IMG/VR virus record: IMGVR_UViG_3300046323_000362
Coordinates: 1 to 42,954 of that record
DNA from: a virus
Reading direction: 5' to 3' (one strand)
Length of the DNA stretch: 42,954 nt
The notes beneath the pieces are model-generated. The model ran no database searches. It was not told the origin of the DNA and saw only the letters and a program-made list of their open reading frames with translations. Position 1 is the first letter of the stretch; every line of letters begins with the position of its first letter. The position numbers and the translations under genes are program-made. Below, piece by piece: positions 34,280 to 41,400 of this stretch.

Positions 34280-34995
34280 AGTATACCTTCTTTTATTAAA
34301 ATTATTTGTACCTTTTCTGCTAGGTCTTTGATAGTACCATCGTTTACAATTTCATAATTAACCACATAGTCATCAAGAGCTATTTCTGAGGGGTGAAAAT
34401 CTGTATTGATTGCTCTTGTACCATTATCTCTTACTACTCTAATAGTAATACCCCCTCTTTTAGCAACAGCTTCTAATTCATTAGGGAATCTCATGTCTGT
34501 AATAACCCAACTAGGATACTTACCATCATAAGTCTCTAAATCAAAAGAGTCTGCACTTCTAACTTTAAGAGGTTTATAATCAGCAAATAAAGCATTCACC
34601 CATACATTTGTATGTAAGCCATCACGCATTGCTTCTGTCCCAAGTTTTTGAAGAAACTCTCTATAAGTCATAGGTACAACAACAGGCTTTGAGTCAACCC
34701 AGTCTTCTCCTATCAACTCATAATCCCATTCAGAGCTCATATTAGTTTTCTTAAACTCTTGGTCTTCAAACTTTTCTACAGGCACTCCTGCTAATAAGGA
34801 ACCCATTGCCTTTAGTTTACCTGCAAACTTCTTAGTCTCAAAACCAGATTGCTCTTCTAACCACCAATTGTGATCCTCAGAAGAAGCTATGTCTTCTAAT
34901 GTTATACTTCCAACATTATTACATAAAAGATACTGTATAATTTTACCAACTGTATCTTTACCACTACCCATCTTACCGTTTATTCCTATAATCAT
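34276..34995 (-). CDS. Deoxynucleoside monophosphate kinase, T4 gp1-like
   Basis: 239 residues beginning MIIGINGKMGSGKDT with P-loop at 7-14. Later motifs YREFLQKLGTEAMRDGL, VWVNALF and WVITDMRFPNELEAV are typical of phage dNMP kinases, which phosphorylate dNMPs for DNA synthesis. It overlaps the downstream HAD gene by 4 bp and the upstream gene by 1 bp. It fits the dNTP supply set with thymidylate synthase, ribonucleotide reductase and dUTPase. Substrate specificity cannot be told from sequence. Confidence 0.9.
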   Translation of the reverse strand: MIIGINGKMGSGKDTVGKIIQYLLCNNVGSITLEDIASSEDHNWWLEEQSGFETKKFAGKLKAMGSLLAGVPVEKFEDQEFKKTNMSSEWDYELIGEDWVDSKPVVVPMTYREFLQKLGTEAMRDGLHTNVWVNALFADYKPLKVRSADSFDLETYDGKYPSWVITDMRFPNELEAVAKRGGITIRVVRDNGTRAINTDFHPSEIALDDYVVNYEIVNDGTIKDLAEKVQIILIKEGIL

Positions 34996-35246
34996 TATCC
35001 TAAAATTATGTCTCTTAAATGTTCATTTACATATCTGGTGCCATTTTTAAGGTCTTGCACCTTTGCAAAAAACTTGCCTTTCCTTTTTATAGATTGAAAA
35101 TGTATTCTCTCACCTTCAACTGCTGATTCGTAGTCTTCTTCTGCTAATTTCATTTCTACTCTAGCAAAGGCATCTACATCGTCTCCTGATACAAAGTAAA
35201 CTACATACCAATCATCGTCTTCTTTTCTTAGTGTTCCTACTGTCAT
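34995..35246 (-). CDS. Small hypothetical protein
   Basis: 83 residues from the ATG at 35246, chosen because it forms an ATGA junction with the preceding stop (35243-35245); a longer reading from 35282 would overlap by 40 bp. The sequence WYVVYFVSGDDVDAFARVEM suggests a small beta-rich fold, with ERIHFQSIKRKGKFFAKV as a second half. No family recognised. Confidence 0.72.
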   Translation of the reverse strand: MTVGTLRKEDDDWYVVYFVSGDDVDAFARVEMKLAEEDYESAVEGERIHFQSIKRKGKFFAKVQDLKNGTRYVNEHLRDIILG

Positions 35247-35824
35247 AGCCACTTGTCTTTTAAAATTATATCCCAATAACAAATTTTCTTTTCTGTACCT
35301 TTATCATAGTGAGTTATCCAAACACAAGGAAACTCTTTTCTAGCTTTGATAAGTCTATCTTTAGTTTTACCTTTTGTTTCTCTAGAATAGTATAACCAAC
35401 ACTCCCAATAGTGGTGCATCTCCGGAGCAATAAATGTAATAGCTATTTGATACCCAAAAAATACGAAGCTCCAAACAGGTGAGTTTTCAAATCTGTAATC
35501 ATTACCTGTCCATTTAGTTTTCCAACCTAAAGGTACAAAATCAAAACCTACTTTTTTAGGTACAGGTTTTCTATATCTTAAGAAACTATTGTACCACTCT
35601 ATAAAAGGTTTCCTAACATACTTACTATCATTCACATACTCAACTGCTTTATCAACAGCATCTTGTGGAGTAAATTTTACCCATTTCCTAGGTAAAAAAT
35701 AAGGTGTACCTACTGCTACCTTACCAAAATAGAATTTGATATTTGGTTTTTTAAAAGGTGAGAGGTAAACCTTAAGCCAATAAAATCTCTCTGCAAAAAT
35801 TCTTAAACTATCTAACATACTCAT
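35243..35824 (-). CDS. Conserved phage-type protein, basic and Trp/Tyr-rich
   Basis: 193 residues from the ATG at 35824 (MSMLDSLRIFAERF); a longer reading from 35887 would overlap the preceding gene by 80 bp. It is basic with VGTPYFLPRKW, a KPFIEWYNSFLRYRKP segment and WECWLYYSRET near the middle of the C-terminal half, ending KDKWL. I recognise similar unannotated proteins from other phages but no function. ATGA coupling with the next gene. Confidence 0.76.
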   Translation of the reverse strand: MSMLDSLRIFAERFYWLKVYLSPFKKPNIKFYFGKVAVGTPYFLPRKWVKFTPQDAVDKAVEYVNDSKYVRKPFIEWYNSFLRYRKPVPKKVGFDFVPLGWKTKWTGNDYRFENSPVWSFVFFGYQIAITFIAPEMHHYWECWLYYSRETKGKTKDRLIKARKEFPCVWITHYDKGTEKKICYWDIILKDKWL

Positions 35825-36101
35825 ATACTGTATTACTATTCCAATTACCACACTGCTCACATGTATCATGTGATGATTCTTCTGCATTTACCTCATACCT
35901 AGTATTATTGTTTACAGCCATATCTGCAATCTCTTTCCAATAATAGCTATTAATGTTATCTGAGTTTCTAAGTATCTCTAGCAATAAAGCCCCTCTTAGA
36001 GCTCTTTGCTCTTCCTTATCTGCAAACTCTTCATCACAAATATCTACACCATCTACTATAACGTAACTGCCAAAACAGTGCTCTCCTATTTCTATCTTCA
36101 T
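35808..36101 (-). CDS. Small phage-type protein with CxxC end
   Basis: 97 residues. N-terminal strand-rich region KIEIGEHCFGSYVIVDGVDI, helical middle, then CEQCGNWN near the C-terminus, a half zinc site that could form a dimeric metal site. Ends in TAG. No family recognised. Lies 3 bp from its upstream gene and overlaps the next by 17 bp. Confidence 0.74.
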   Translation of the reverse strand: MKIEIGEHCFGSYVIVDGVDICDEEFADKEEQRALRGALLLEILRNSDNINSYYWKEIADMAVNNNTRYEVNAEESSHDTCEQCGNWNSNTVYEYVR

Positions 36102-36104
36102 ATC

Positions 36105-36395
36105 TTATAGTAATTGCCTTTGGCCTGAAACTTCTATCAAGTAACTGTTTAGTACAATCTTTTTTAGTAAGATGCTTAGTTCTAGAGAATAAGAATAGTC
36201 CATCTCTTTTTTCGGCTTACTGTGATCAAAGATAAAACCATCTCCGGTATCTGTTATAGATAAGATCTCTTCACCTCTACAATGAGATGTCCAATGTGTA
36301 CCTTGACTTCTAGATAATATGTGGGTTATCCCTGTGTCTGTTATTTTTTCTACATAATTATAATCATGTATACCTTCTACAAATATTGCTTCCAT
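36105..36395 (-). CDS. Small hypothetical protein
   Basis: 96 residues. Contains VEKITDTGITHILSRSQG, THWTSHCRGEEI and an ITDTGDGFIFD strand; mixed alpha/beta with a hydrophobic C-terminal helix. No known family. 1 bp separates it from the upstream coiled-coil gene. Confidence 0.7.
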   Translation of the reverse strand: MEAIFVEGIHDYNYVEKITDTGITHILSRSQGTHWTSHCRGEEILSITDTGDGFIFDHSKPKKEMDYSYSLELSILLKKIVLNSYLIEVSGQRQLL

Positions 36396-36396
36396 T

Positions 36397-36579
36397 TTAT
36401 TCTATTTTTTTGTTTCTTTTTTCGTATTGTAGCTCTGATTGTAATAGGGCTATTTTTTGTTCTAACTCGTATATTCTCTGATTGTCAAAATGAGACTTAC
36501 CCATTTTTGGCTGTTTGAGTGTAGCTAAATCTGACTTAAAATGATTTAACTTATCTCTTATTGTTTTGATGATATCCAT
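36397..36579 (-). CDS. Small coiled-coil protein
   Basis: 60 residues, about two heptad-rich helices (DKLNHFKSDLATL and ELEQKIALLQSELQYEK) with a basic end. Probably an oligomerising small protein. Overlaps the start of the following upstream gene by 22 bp. No function recognised. Confidence 0.65.
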   Translation of the reverse strand: MDIIKTIRDKLNHFKSDLATLKQPKMGKSHFDNQRIYELEQKIALLQSELQYEKRNKKIE

Positions 36580-37073
36580 TGTTCAAATTTGTTTTTAAAT
36601 TTTGTCTCTTCTTGCACTTCGGGTAATAAAAGCCTCATCCTAGCCTTAGCAGATGCCCAAGCATTTGGGAACTCATCTTCTAACTTTTCAAACTCATGGC
36701 TATATAATAATTGGTCAAACCTAGTATGCTCATCTAATGTTAAATATACACAGTTTGTTAATTTGGCCTGTACACTTGGATGCCTAGCCTTATCAAAAAG
36801 GTGACAGCAATTTGCTCTAGTCGGAAAAAGTATACTTACACCACTATGCTCAGAGCTTCTACAATTAGCTATATGGTATTCAAAATAAGTATCTCGTATT
36901 GCAGATTGCGATTTGCGGTACTCCTTGTTTTTTGCAGTTTGTTTTACAGCTATTAGTTTTCTTTTTATACCACTAGAAGCTGCGATAGCACAACCTCGGC
37001 ATCTCTTTTTTGAGAACCAAGGTTGATCATCTCTACCACATTCAATGCATACCTTATTTTTCGCCTTTATCAT
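36558..37073 (-). CDS. Putative HNH/NinG-like nuclease with zinc finger
   Basis: 171 residues. N-terminal zinc motif C9-x2-C12 and C25-x2-C28 (VCIECGR and KRCRGC). The central part has NCCHLFDKARHPS and then NCVYLTLDEHTRFD, that is His91, Asn107, His116 and Asp120, in the spacing of a degenerate HNH betabeta-alpha-metal fold. The arrangement recalls phage recombination or junction nucleases such as NinG, but the match is from memory of pattern only. The C-terminal 40 residues are helical and basic. Overlaps neighbours by about 20 bp on both sides. Confidence 0.65.
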   Translation of the reverse strand: MIKAKNKVCIECGRDDQPWFSKKRCRGCAIAASSGIKRKLIAVKQTAKNKEYRKSQSAIRDTYFEYHIANCRSSEHSGVSILFPTRANCCHLFDKARHPSVQAKLTNCVYLTLDEHTRFDQLLYSHEFEKLEDEFPNAWASAKARMRLLLPEVQEETKFKNKFEQWISSKQ

Positions 37074-37278
37074 TCTTAGGCTTTCTTTTTCTATAAGGTC
37101 TTTTTTTCTTAGGTGCTGGTTTTTCTTCTTCCAAAAAAACTGGTTTTTCCTCTTCGGTGTTATTTAAAACAGGTACATCTTTAACCCAAAACTTAGGGCT
37201 AATCAAGCTGTATATAAATAAACCAAACAATAGTCCTGTGATTGACCATCCAACTACTTCCATAATAATTTTGCCCAT
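37054..37278 (-). CDS. Small membrane protein with basic C-terminal tail
   Basis: 74 residues. Residues about 6-30 form one transmembrane helix (VVGWSITGLLFGLFIYSLI). The rest is an acidic stretch then a Lys/Arg-rich end (APKKKRPYRKRKPKN). No known family. The architecture is compatible with a single-span inner-membrane protein or a holin-like/spanin-type protein; no specific claim. Confidence 0.7.
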   Translation of the reverse strand: MGKIIMEVVGWSITGLLFGLFIYSLISPKFWVKDVPVLNNTEEEKPVFLEEEKPAPKKKRPYRKRKPKNDKGEK

Positions 37279-37299
37279 TTACAGTTGGCTCTTCTGATT

Positions 37300-37578
37300 T
37301 TAAAACTTAATAATGATTGATAATAAAAATACCATAAGGCATACAAATAAGAATACAGCAAACCTGTTTTCTAAAACTGTAGTCCCTTTTAGTTCATTCT
37401 CTTCTTCTAAGAGATCTCTTAGTACAGATGCTTTCCTGATATCAGTAAAGTAAAACCCATCTTCTCCGTGATAATGTGTGTCTGCGACTACATCAAAGAC
37501 TTTAAATAGCTCTTCTACAGCATATAACTCTAAGTCTGGATGCCGTGAAACAATAAACTCTCTTGTTACTATATTCAT
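37300..37578 (-). CDS. Tail-anchored small membrane protein
   Basis: 92 residues, first gene of its unit, 20 nt after a promoter. The N-terminal 70 residues are soluble and polar (RHPDLELYAVEELFKVF), and the C-terminus is a transmembrane helix (VFLFVCLMVFLLSIII) with a short KF end, so a C-tail anchored topology. Function unknown; possibly host-envelope directed. Confidence 0.68.
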   Translation of the reverse strand: MNIVTREFIVSRHPDLELYAVEELFKVFDVVADTHYHGEDGFYFTDIRKASVLRDLLEEENELKGTTVLENRFAVFLFVCLMVFLLSIIIKF

Positions 37579-37597
37579 AATTATAATATTTACTCTG

Positions 37598-37629
37598 CAA
37601 AGGTAAGCATAATTATAATACCATGCAAA
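37598..37629 (-). promoter_or_regulatory. Leftward promoter of the dNMP kinase/dUTPase unit
   Basis: Minus strand: TTTG (37626-37629), 20 bp, TACCTTTG (37598-37605) followed by CA. The first gene starts 20 nt downstream. It lies in the 72-bp gap behind thymidylate synthase. Confidence 0.8.
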
Positions 37630-37650
37630 CTTTTTTTAAATTATTTTTAT

Positions 37651-38721
37651 TTAATTTGATAAAGGGGCTTTAATAGTAGGGTGCGATTGATAGTTTTCAA
37701 TCTTAAAAAAATCAGGTCTAAACCTGTCTATCTTTTCACTAAATGATATATCTCCTACCAACTTTGCATCTGTTAGGTAATGGTATTCGTCTAGGTAAAC
37801 AAGGCTTGGTAATTCAAACCCCTCTCTTCCAATTTGTTCTTTAGCTTGTTCAATATGATTTGAATACAAATGTACATCTCCAAGATTACCAATTAATTGG
37901 TCTGGGATCATATCTACTTCATTTGCTATAATCTCTAATAGTAAACCATAAGAAGCAATGTTAAACGGTAACCCTAAAAATGTGTCTACTGAACGTTGGT
38001 TCCACATTAAAGAGATTGCTCTGGTTGGGATAGTATGCTCGTATTGGTTAAAATTAGAACCATCTATAGCTTCATATTTTTTAATATACAAATCAATTCT
38101 TTGTTCAAAACTCAACTTTCTTGTATAAACTTGAAACCCATAATGACAAGGTGGTAGAACCATTTGGTTCAATTCCCCAACATTCCAAGCATTGACCATT
38201 AATCGTCTTGAGTCTGGATTTATTTTAAGGTCATTGATTAGGTTTTGGATTTGGTCTACTTCTACTTCACCTTCTTTATAACCCCATTCCAATATATCTT
38301 TTTGTTTCCACTTTCTCCATTGCTTACCATAAATTGGACCTAAATCACCCCACTTCTTAGCAAACTTATCATCGTTCTTTATCTTATCAATAAAATCAGT
38401 CATTGATAAAATCTTTTCAGGTTCATTACCAATCATTAATAATAGATAATTTTTATAAGCATCTCCATTCCAAATGTTACACCCATTATCAACCAAGTAC
38501 TTAATATTTGTATCCCCACGTAAGAACCAAAGTAGCTCAGTTACAATTGTTTTCCAAGGCATTTTCTTAGTTGTAAGCAGAGGAAATCCCTCTGACATAT
38601 TATGTCGTATTTGTCTTCCGAATACTGAAATGGTTCCTGTACCTGTCCTGTCTTCTTTAACTACACCATTATCAATAATGTCTTGTAGTAATTCTGTATA
38701 CTGTTTGTCTAACTTATTCAT
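37651..38721 (-). CDS. thyA: Thymidylate synthase ThyA with insertions
   Basis: 356 residues. Motifs EDRTGTGT, FPLLTTKK, WFLRGDTNI, GPIYGKQWRKW, SRRLMVNAWN, LPPCHYGFQ (catalytic Cys192), FLGLPFNIASYG and GDVHLYSNH. It methylates dUMP to dTMP using methylene-tetrahydrofolate. It is about 90 residues longer than the bacterial enzyme: there is extra sequence around residues 90-125 and again after the catalytic Cys (about 200-235), where the substrate-binding part is interrupted by a charged segment. Stops 72 bp before the next promoter and follows a phosphoribosyltransferase-like gene by 1 bp. Supplies dTMP with the dUTPase and dNMP kinase. Confidence 0.95.
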   Translation of the reverse strand: MNKLDKQYTELLQDIIDNGVVKEDRTGTGTISVFGRQIRHNMSEGFPLLTTKKMPWKTIVTELLWFLRGDTNIKYLVDNGCNIWNGDAYKNYLLLMIGNEPEKILSMTDFIDKIKNDDKFAKKWGDLGPIYGKQWRKWKQKDILEWGYKEGEVEVDQIQNLINDLKINPDSRRLMVNAWNVGELNQMVLPPCHYGFQVYTRKLSFEQRIDLYIKKYEAIDGSNFNQYEHTIPTRAISLMWNQRSVDTFLGLPFNIASYGLLLEIIANEVDMIPDQLIGNLGDVHLYSNHIEQAKEQIGREGFELPSLVYLDEYHYLTDAKLVGDISFSEKIDRFRPDFFKIENYQSHPTIKAPLSN

Positions 38722-38722
38722 C

Positions 38723-39421
38723 TTATTTTTCCCAATGATTATTATATTCTTCCCACCAAAATGTTAAGTCTTCTGTCTCGTTATCATAGTACTCACCAAC
38801 AAAATCTGACTTAAATATTGATCCAGAGTTTTCGTATAGTGCTAGTGTCTCTATCTTATTTACTATACCCATAGTATTTTTTAGATAGTCTATCATAAAC
38901 TTATAGTTGGAGCCTCTTATAACTCCGGCTTCCACCAACAGTATGTTTTTGTTATCTAGTTTGTATCGGTAAAGATCAAACAAAGCTTTTAACTCTACTA
39001 AATACCCATCGTCCCATGTTTGGTCTGGGTAAGGCACATCTACACTAAAACCATCGCAAATCTCTCCATCATGGGTCAAAGCGTGTCTTAGTATTTGACC
39101 AACTATACAAGAGTAGTCACCAGAAACTGATACAATTACTGTGTTACTTGCGTTAATACCTCTTTGCAAAAGTTGTCTACTAAGTTCGTAGATCAATATT
39201 GTCTCTTGCTTCTGGCTCACTTCAAAATTTTCTCTTTTCATCTTGTTTATTATTAACTCTTCTTCTTTGAACCACTCAAAGCTATCTGTATCTCCTATCT
39301 TAACTGCTATTGGATAATCTATAGGCTCTAATTCTTGGTCGACTACCACTAACTTAAATTGGTTTAGATGTTCATAACTAGAGCCCTCTTTTACTTTAAC
39401 CTCTGTTCCTTTTTCTATCAT
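38723..39421 (-). CDS. Phosphoribosyltransferase-like protein
   Basis: 232 residues. The N-terminal 60 residues form a small beta-barrel-like domain (VKIGDTDSFEWFKEEEL). The C-terminal part has a strand-loop NILLVEAGVIRGSNY (159-173) resembling the PRPP-binding loop of type I phosphoribosyltransferases, although the usual paired acidic residues are EA. Ending in TFWWEEYNNHW. Together with thymidylate synthase it sits in a nucleotide-metabolism setting, so a salvage role or a non-catalytic PRTase-fold role are both possible. Overlaps the next upstream gene by 4 bp (ATGA). Identification is moderately sure. Confidence 0.65.
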   Translation of the reverse strand: MIEKGTEVKVKEGSSYEHLNQFKLVVVDQELEPIDYPIAVKIGDTDSFEWFKEEELIINKMKRENFEVSQKQETILIYELSRQLLQRGINASNTVIVSVSGDYSCIVGQILRHALTHDGEICDGFSVDVPYPDQTWDDGYLVELKALFDLYRYKLDNKNILLVEAGVIRGSNYKFMIDYLKNTMGIVNKIETLALYENSGSIFKSDFVGEYYDNETEDLTFWWEEYNNHWEK

Positions 39422-39930
39422 AACTTGTTTATTAAAACTGAATATTCTACCGGTGTATAATTTACTACTTCACAAGATACATTTATATACCTAGGATCTA
39501 ATATTTTAAATTTTGGATCTTCATAAATATCTAATACACTATTCTCATGAACATGCCCATGGATATTGTAGCTGTATCTATAATCTAGTTGGCTAGGATG
39601 TATAGGACAATGTGTCAATATAGAATTCCCTTTGTAATCAATCATTCCGGCAACTTTATTTACATACTTAAGAAGCTCTCTAGCGTGCTGAGGCTCATCA
39701 TGGTTACCAAGAACAACTGTCTTTTCCCCTTTCAGTTCTAGAAGTAGAGGATAGTCTCTGACTTTCTCCATAGTTACATCTCCAAGGATATAAACTAAAT
39801 CCCTCTTGCTTATAACAGAGTTCCAGCACTTAATGATATGATTATTCATATCATCTGCACAGGTAAACCCCCTCTTTATAGCCATATTCTGGTGACCTAG
39901 ATGTAGGTCTGATATAAAAAATGTACTCAT
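39418..39930 (-). CDS. Calcineurin-like phosphoesterase
   Basis: 170 residues. Metallophosphoesterase motifs SDLHLGH (D8, H10), GDV (50-52), GNHDE (75-79), THCPIH (106-111) and HGHVH (124-128). This is a small single-domain enzyme of the YfcE/phage type. Substrate unknown; possible cyclic nucleotide or phosphate-ester hydrolysis. ATGA junctions on both sides place it firmly in the operon. It is distinct in size and motif spacing from the phosphoesterase at 23566. Confidence 0.92.
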   Translation of the reverse strand: MSTFFISDLHLGHQNMAIKRGFTCADDMNNHIIKCWNSVISKRDLVYILGDVTMEKVRDYPLLLELKGEKTVVLGNHDEPQHARELLKYVNKVAGMIDYKGNSILTHCPIHPSQLDYRYSYNIHGHVHENSVLDIYEDPKFKILDPRYINVSCEVVNYTPVEYSVLINKL

Positions 39931-40127
39931 AACTTATTTCTTTGTTTAAATTCTTCGTCTAAGCACTGGTCTGGGCTATACACTTTGTTACACTTTCCAC
40001 AAATGTGTGCCTCTCCGTCCTCAGTCCATTTATTTATGTACTCTCCCTCTTTTATATAAGGCTCGCATGTTTTACAATCGCATGCATTTTTAGTCCCACA
40101 GTGTGGGCAATGAAAGGCTCCCATCAT
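39927..40127 (-). CDS. Small double zinc-ribbon protein
   Basis: 66 residues with CPHCGTKNACDCKTC near the start and ICGKCNKVYSPDQC later, enough cysteines for two zinc sites. Contains no catalytic motif. The ATG overlaps the preceding stop (ATGA). Could be nucleic-acid binding; function unknown. Confidence 0.75.
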   Translation of the reverse strand: MMGAFHCPHCGTKNACDCKTCEPYIKEGEYINKWTEDGEAHICGKCNKVYSPDQCLDEEFKQRNKL

Positions 40128-40291
40128 ATCTTATTTTTTTTAAATTGTTCTAATTCTATTTTATAAGCTTCTATAAGCTTACCGTTCTTAACAATAGTAT
40201 CAGATAATAAACTCGGGTAGGTATTAGCTGTTGTTCTAACATCGTTTTTTAAATAGTCAATTAATATAGATATCTCTTTATCTCTTTCCAT
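40124..40291 (-). CDS. 55-residue protein between two small genes
   Basis: A clear 55-codon frame (MERDKEISILIDYLK at the start, FKKNKI at the end) fills the gap 40128-40294. It has an ATGA stop/start overlap with the next gene and lies 3 bp after the preceding one, the same packing as its neighbours. Predicted helical and charged. Function unknown. Confidence 0.65.
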   Translation of the reverse strand: MERDKEISILIDYLKNDVRTTANTYPSLLSDTIVKNGKLIEAYKIELEQFKKNKI

Positions 40292-40294
40292 ATC

Positions 40295-40504
40295 TTATTT
40301 GTTTTTAAGTGTTTCTTTGTCTATGTAATCAAGGACTTCCTTTATTGAAATTGCAACCTCATACTCTTCATCTTGTATTGCCTCTTGCTCTAACTCTAGG
40401 ATATCCTCTTTTGATATTTCCCTTTTTTTATAGTGCTCAAGTAAAGTCTTAGTATTCTCTTTTACTGCACTTAAGGTTTTTAATTTCAATGTAAACTCTG
40501 CCAT
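40295..40504 (-). CDS. Small helical protein with UVR-like motif
   Basis: 69 residues, helical throughout. The segment EAIQDEEYEVAISIKEVLDYI is reminiscent of the UVR motif (two short antiparallel helices) used by UvrB/UvrC and clamp-like proteins, here spread over about 45-65. No other domain. Might mediate a protein-protein contact. Low-level similarity only. Confidence 0.68.
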   Translation of the reverse strand: MAEFTLKLKTLSAVKENTKTLLEHYKKREISKEDILELEQEAIQDEEYEVAISIKEVLDYIDKETLKNK

Positions 40505-40507
40505 ATC

Positions 40508-41116
40508 TTACTTGTTATTTATTTCTAATGAATTTGGGTAATATAATAATGTTGGGTTCTTCTTCTGAATGTCGATGTTTGGGAAAAGCTTGCTAAACGT
40601 TAGTGCATCAAACCTCTCAGTAATAAGATGATTCCCATTTTTAGTTGGAATTATAGAAATAATCTTGTCCCCAAAGGGTTTACAATTATGCTCTAAATGG
40701 GCTAACATTAAGGGGCTAATTACCTTTTCATCAATATCAATAATCCACCTTTTCTCTTGTGTCTTAATCTGTCCTACAACTGAATCAAACAACCCTTTCT
40801 GATTATTATTTCCGTTTTGTATACGTTGTGCTAGTGCAACCATCATATTCAGAGATACATCAAAATGGTTCTGCTTCTGTACGTGAATATAAGCCCGTGC
40901 TTTAAACATCTCACACAGTTGGACTATCTCATCATATCTTCTATCTAAGTGCTCTAGGCTCTCAATACAGTATGTTTTAATAGTACGCACTGATTGGTGG
41001 TTATCTCTTTCTCCTTCTGGCTGATCTTTCTTACGTTTAAAAACGTACAGCATGTAAAAGTCCCCCTTCTCTGAGAAGTTTAACAGAGGTTTTATTAGTT
41101 CTAAATTATTTATCAT
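40508..41116 (-). CDS. Phage protein with AEP-primase-like motifs
   Basis: 202 residues. Residues 124-130 (RWIIDID, Asp127 and Asp129) and 158-163 (TKNGNH, His163) are arranged like motifs I and II of archaeo-eukaryotic primase-like folds, followed by NPTLLYYP. The N-terminal 110 residues are helical. I recognise this pattern from unannotated proteins of several large phages. Whether it is catalytic is unknown; its distance from the helicase unit argues against a simple main-primase role. The primase-type reading is an inference. Confidence 0.72.
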   Translation of the reverse strand: MINNLELIKPLLNFSEKGDFYMLYVFKRKKDQPEGERDNHQSVRTIKTYCIESLEHLDRRYDEIVQLCEMFKARAYIHVQKQNHFDVSLNMMVALAQRIQNGNNNQKGLFDSVVGQIKTQEKRWIIDIDEKVISPLMLAHLEHNCKPFGDKIISIIPTKNGNHLITERFDALTFSKLFPNIDIQKKNPTLLYYPNSLEINNK

Positions 41117-41121
41117 TTCTT

Positions 41122-41397
41122 CTAAGTTGTTCTAATTATTCTTCTTGCTTCGGCATCCGACTTACTTGCTCTTATTCTTTGTATCACTTCTGAGTTACCT
41201 ATTTGTTCTTGTTGCCATTTAGCACCAAATTCTATGCAATCTAAAAAACTTAAACTTTCTTGTTTATATTTTTTTTCAATCCATTTTACAGCAGCTTCTT
41301 CAAGTGTTTCTTGTTTAAAAGATTCTATTGCCTTATCAAGTTGGTCTATATTATTGTTTATAAACTCTACGTGTTGTTTAGGTTCTTCTTGTTTCAT
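41122..41397 (-). CDS. Small hypothetical protein
   Basis: 91 residues, helical, with LEEAAVKWIEKKYK, then FLDCIEFGAKWQQEQ, a pattern common in short phage proteins of unknown function (a helix ending in GAKWQ). C-terminal ASKSDAEARRIIRT is basic. Lies 5 bp after its upstream neighbour. Confidence 0.7.
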   Translation of the reverse strand: MKQEEPKQHVEFINNNIDQLDKAIESFKQETLEEAAVKWIEKKYKQESLSFLDCIEFGAKWQQEQIGNSEVIQRIRASKSDAEARRIIRTT

Positions 41398-41400
41398 ACT

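Noticed and set aside
23566-36101. TAG stop-codon reassignment, known in some crAss-like phages
   Set aside because: TAG ends several genes at sensible boundaries (23566, 33340, 35808), so the standard code is used here.
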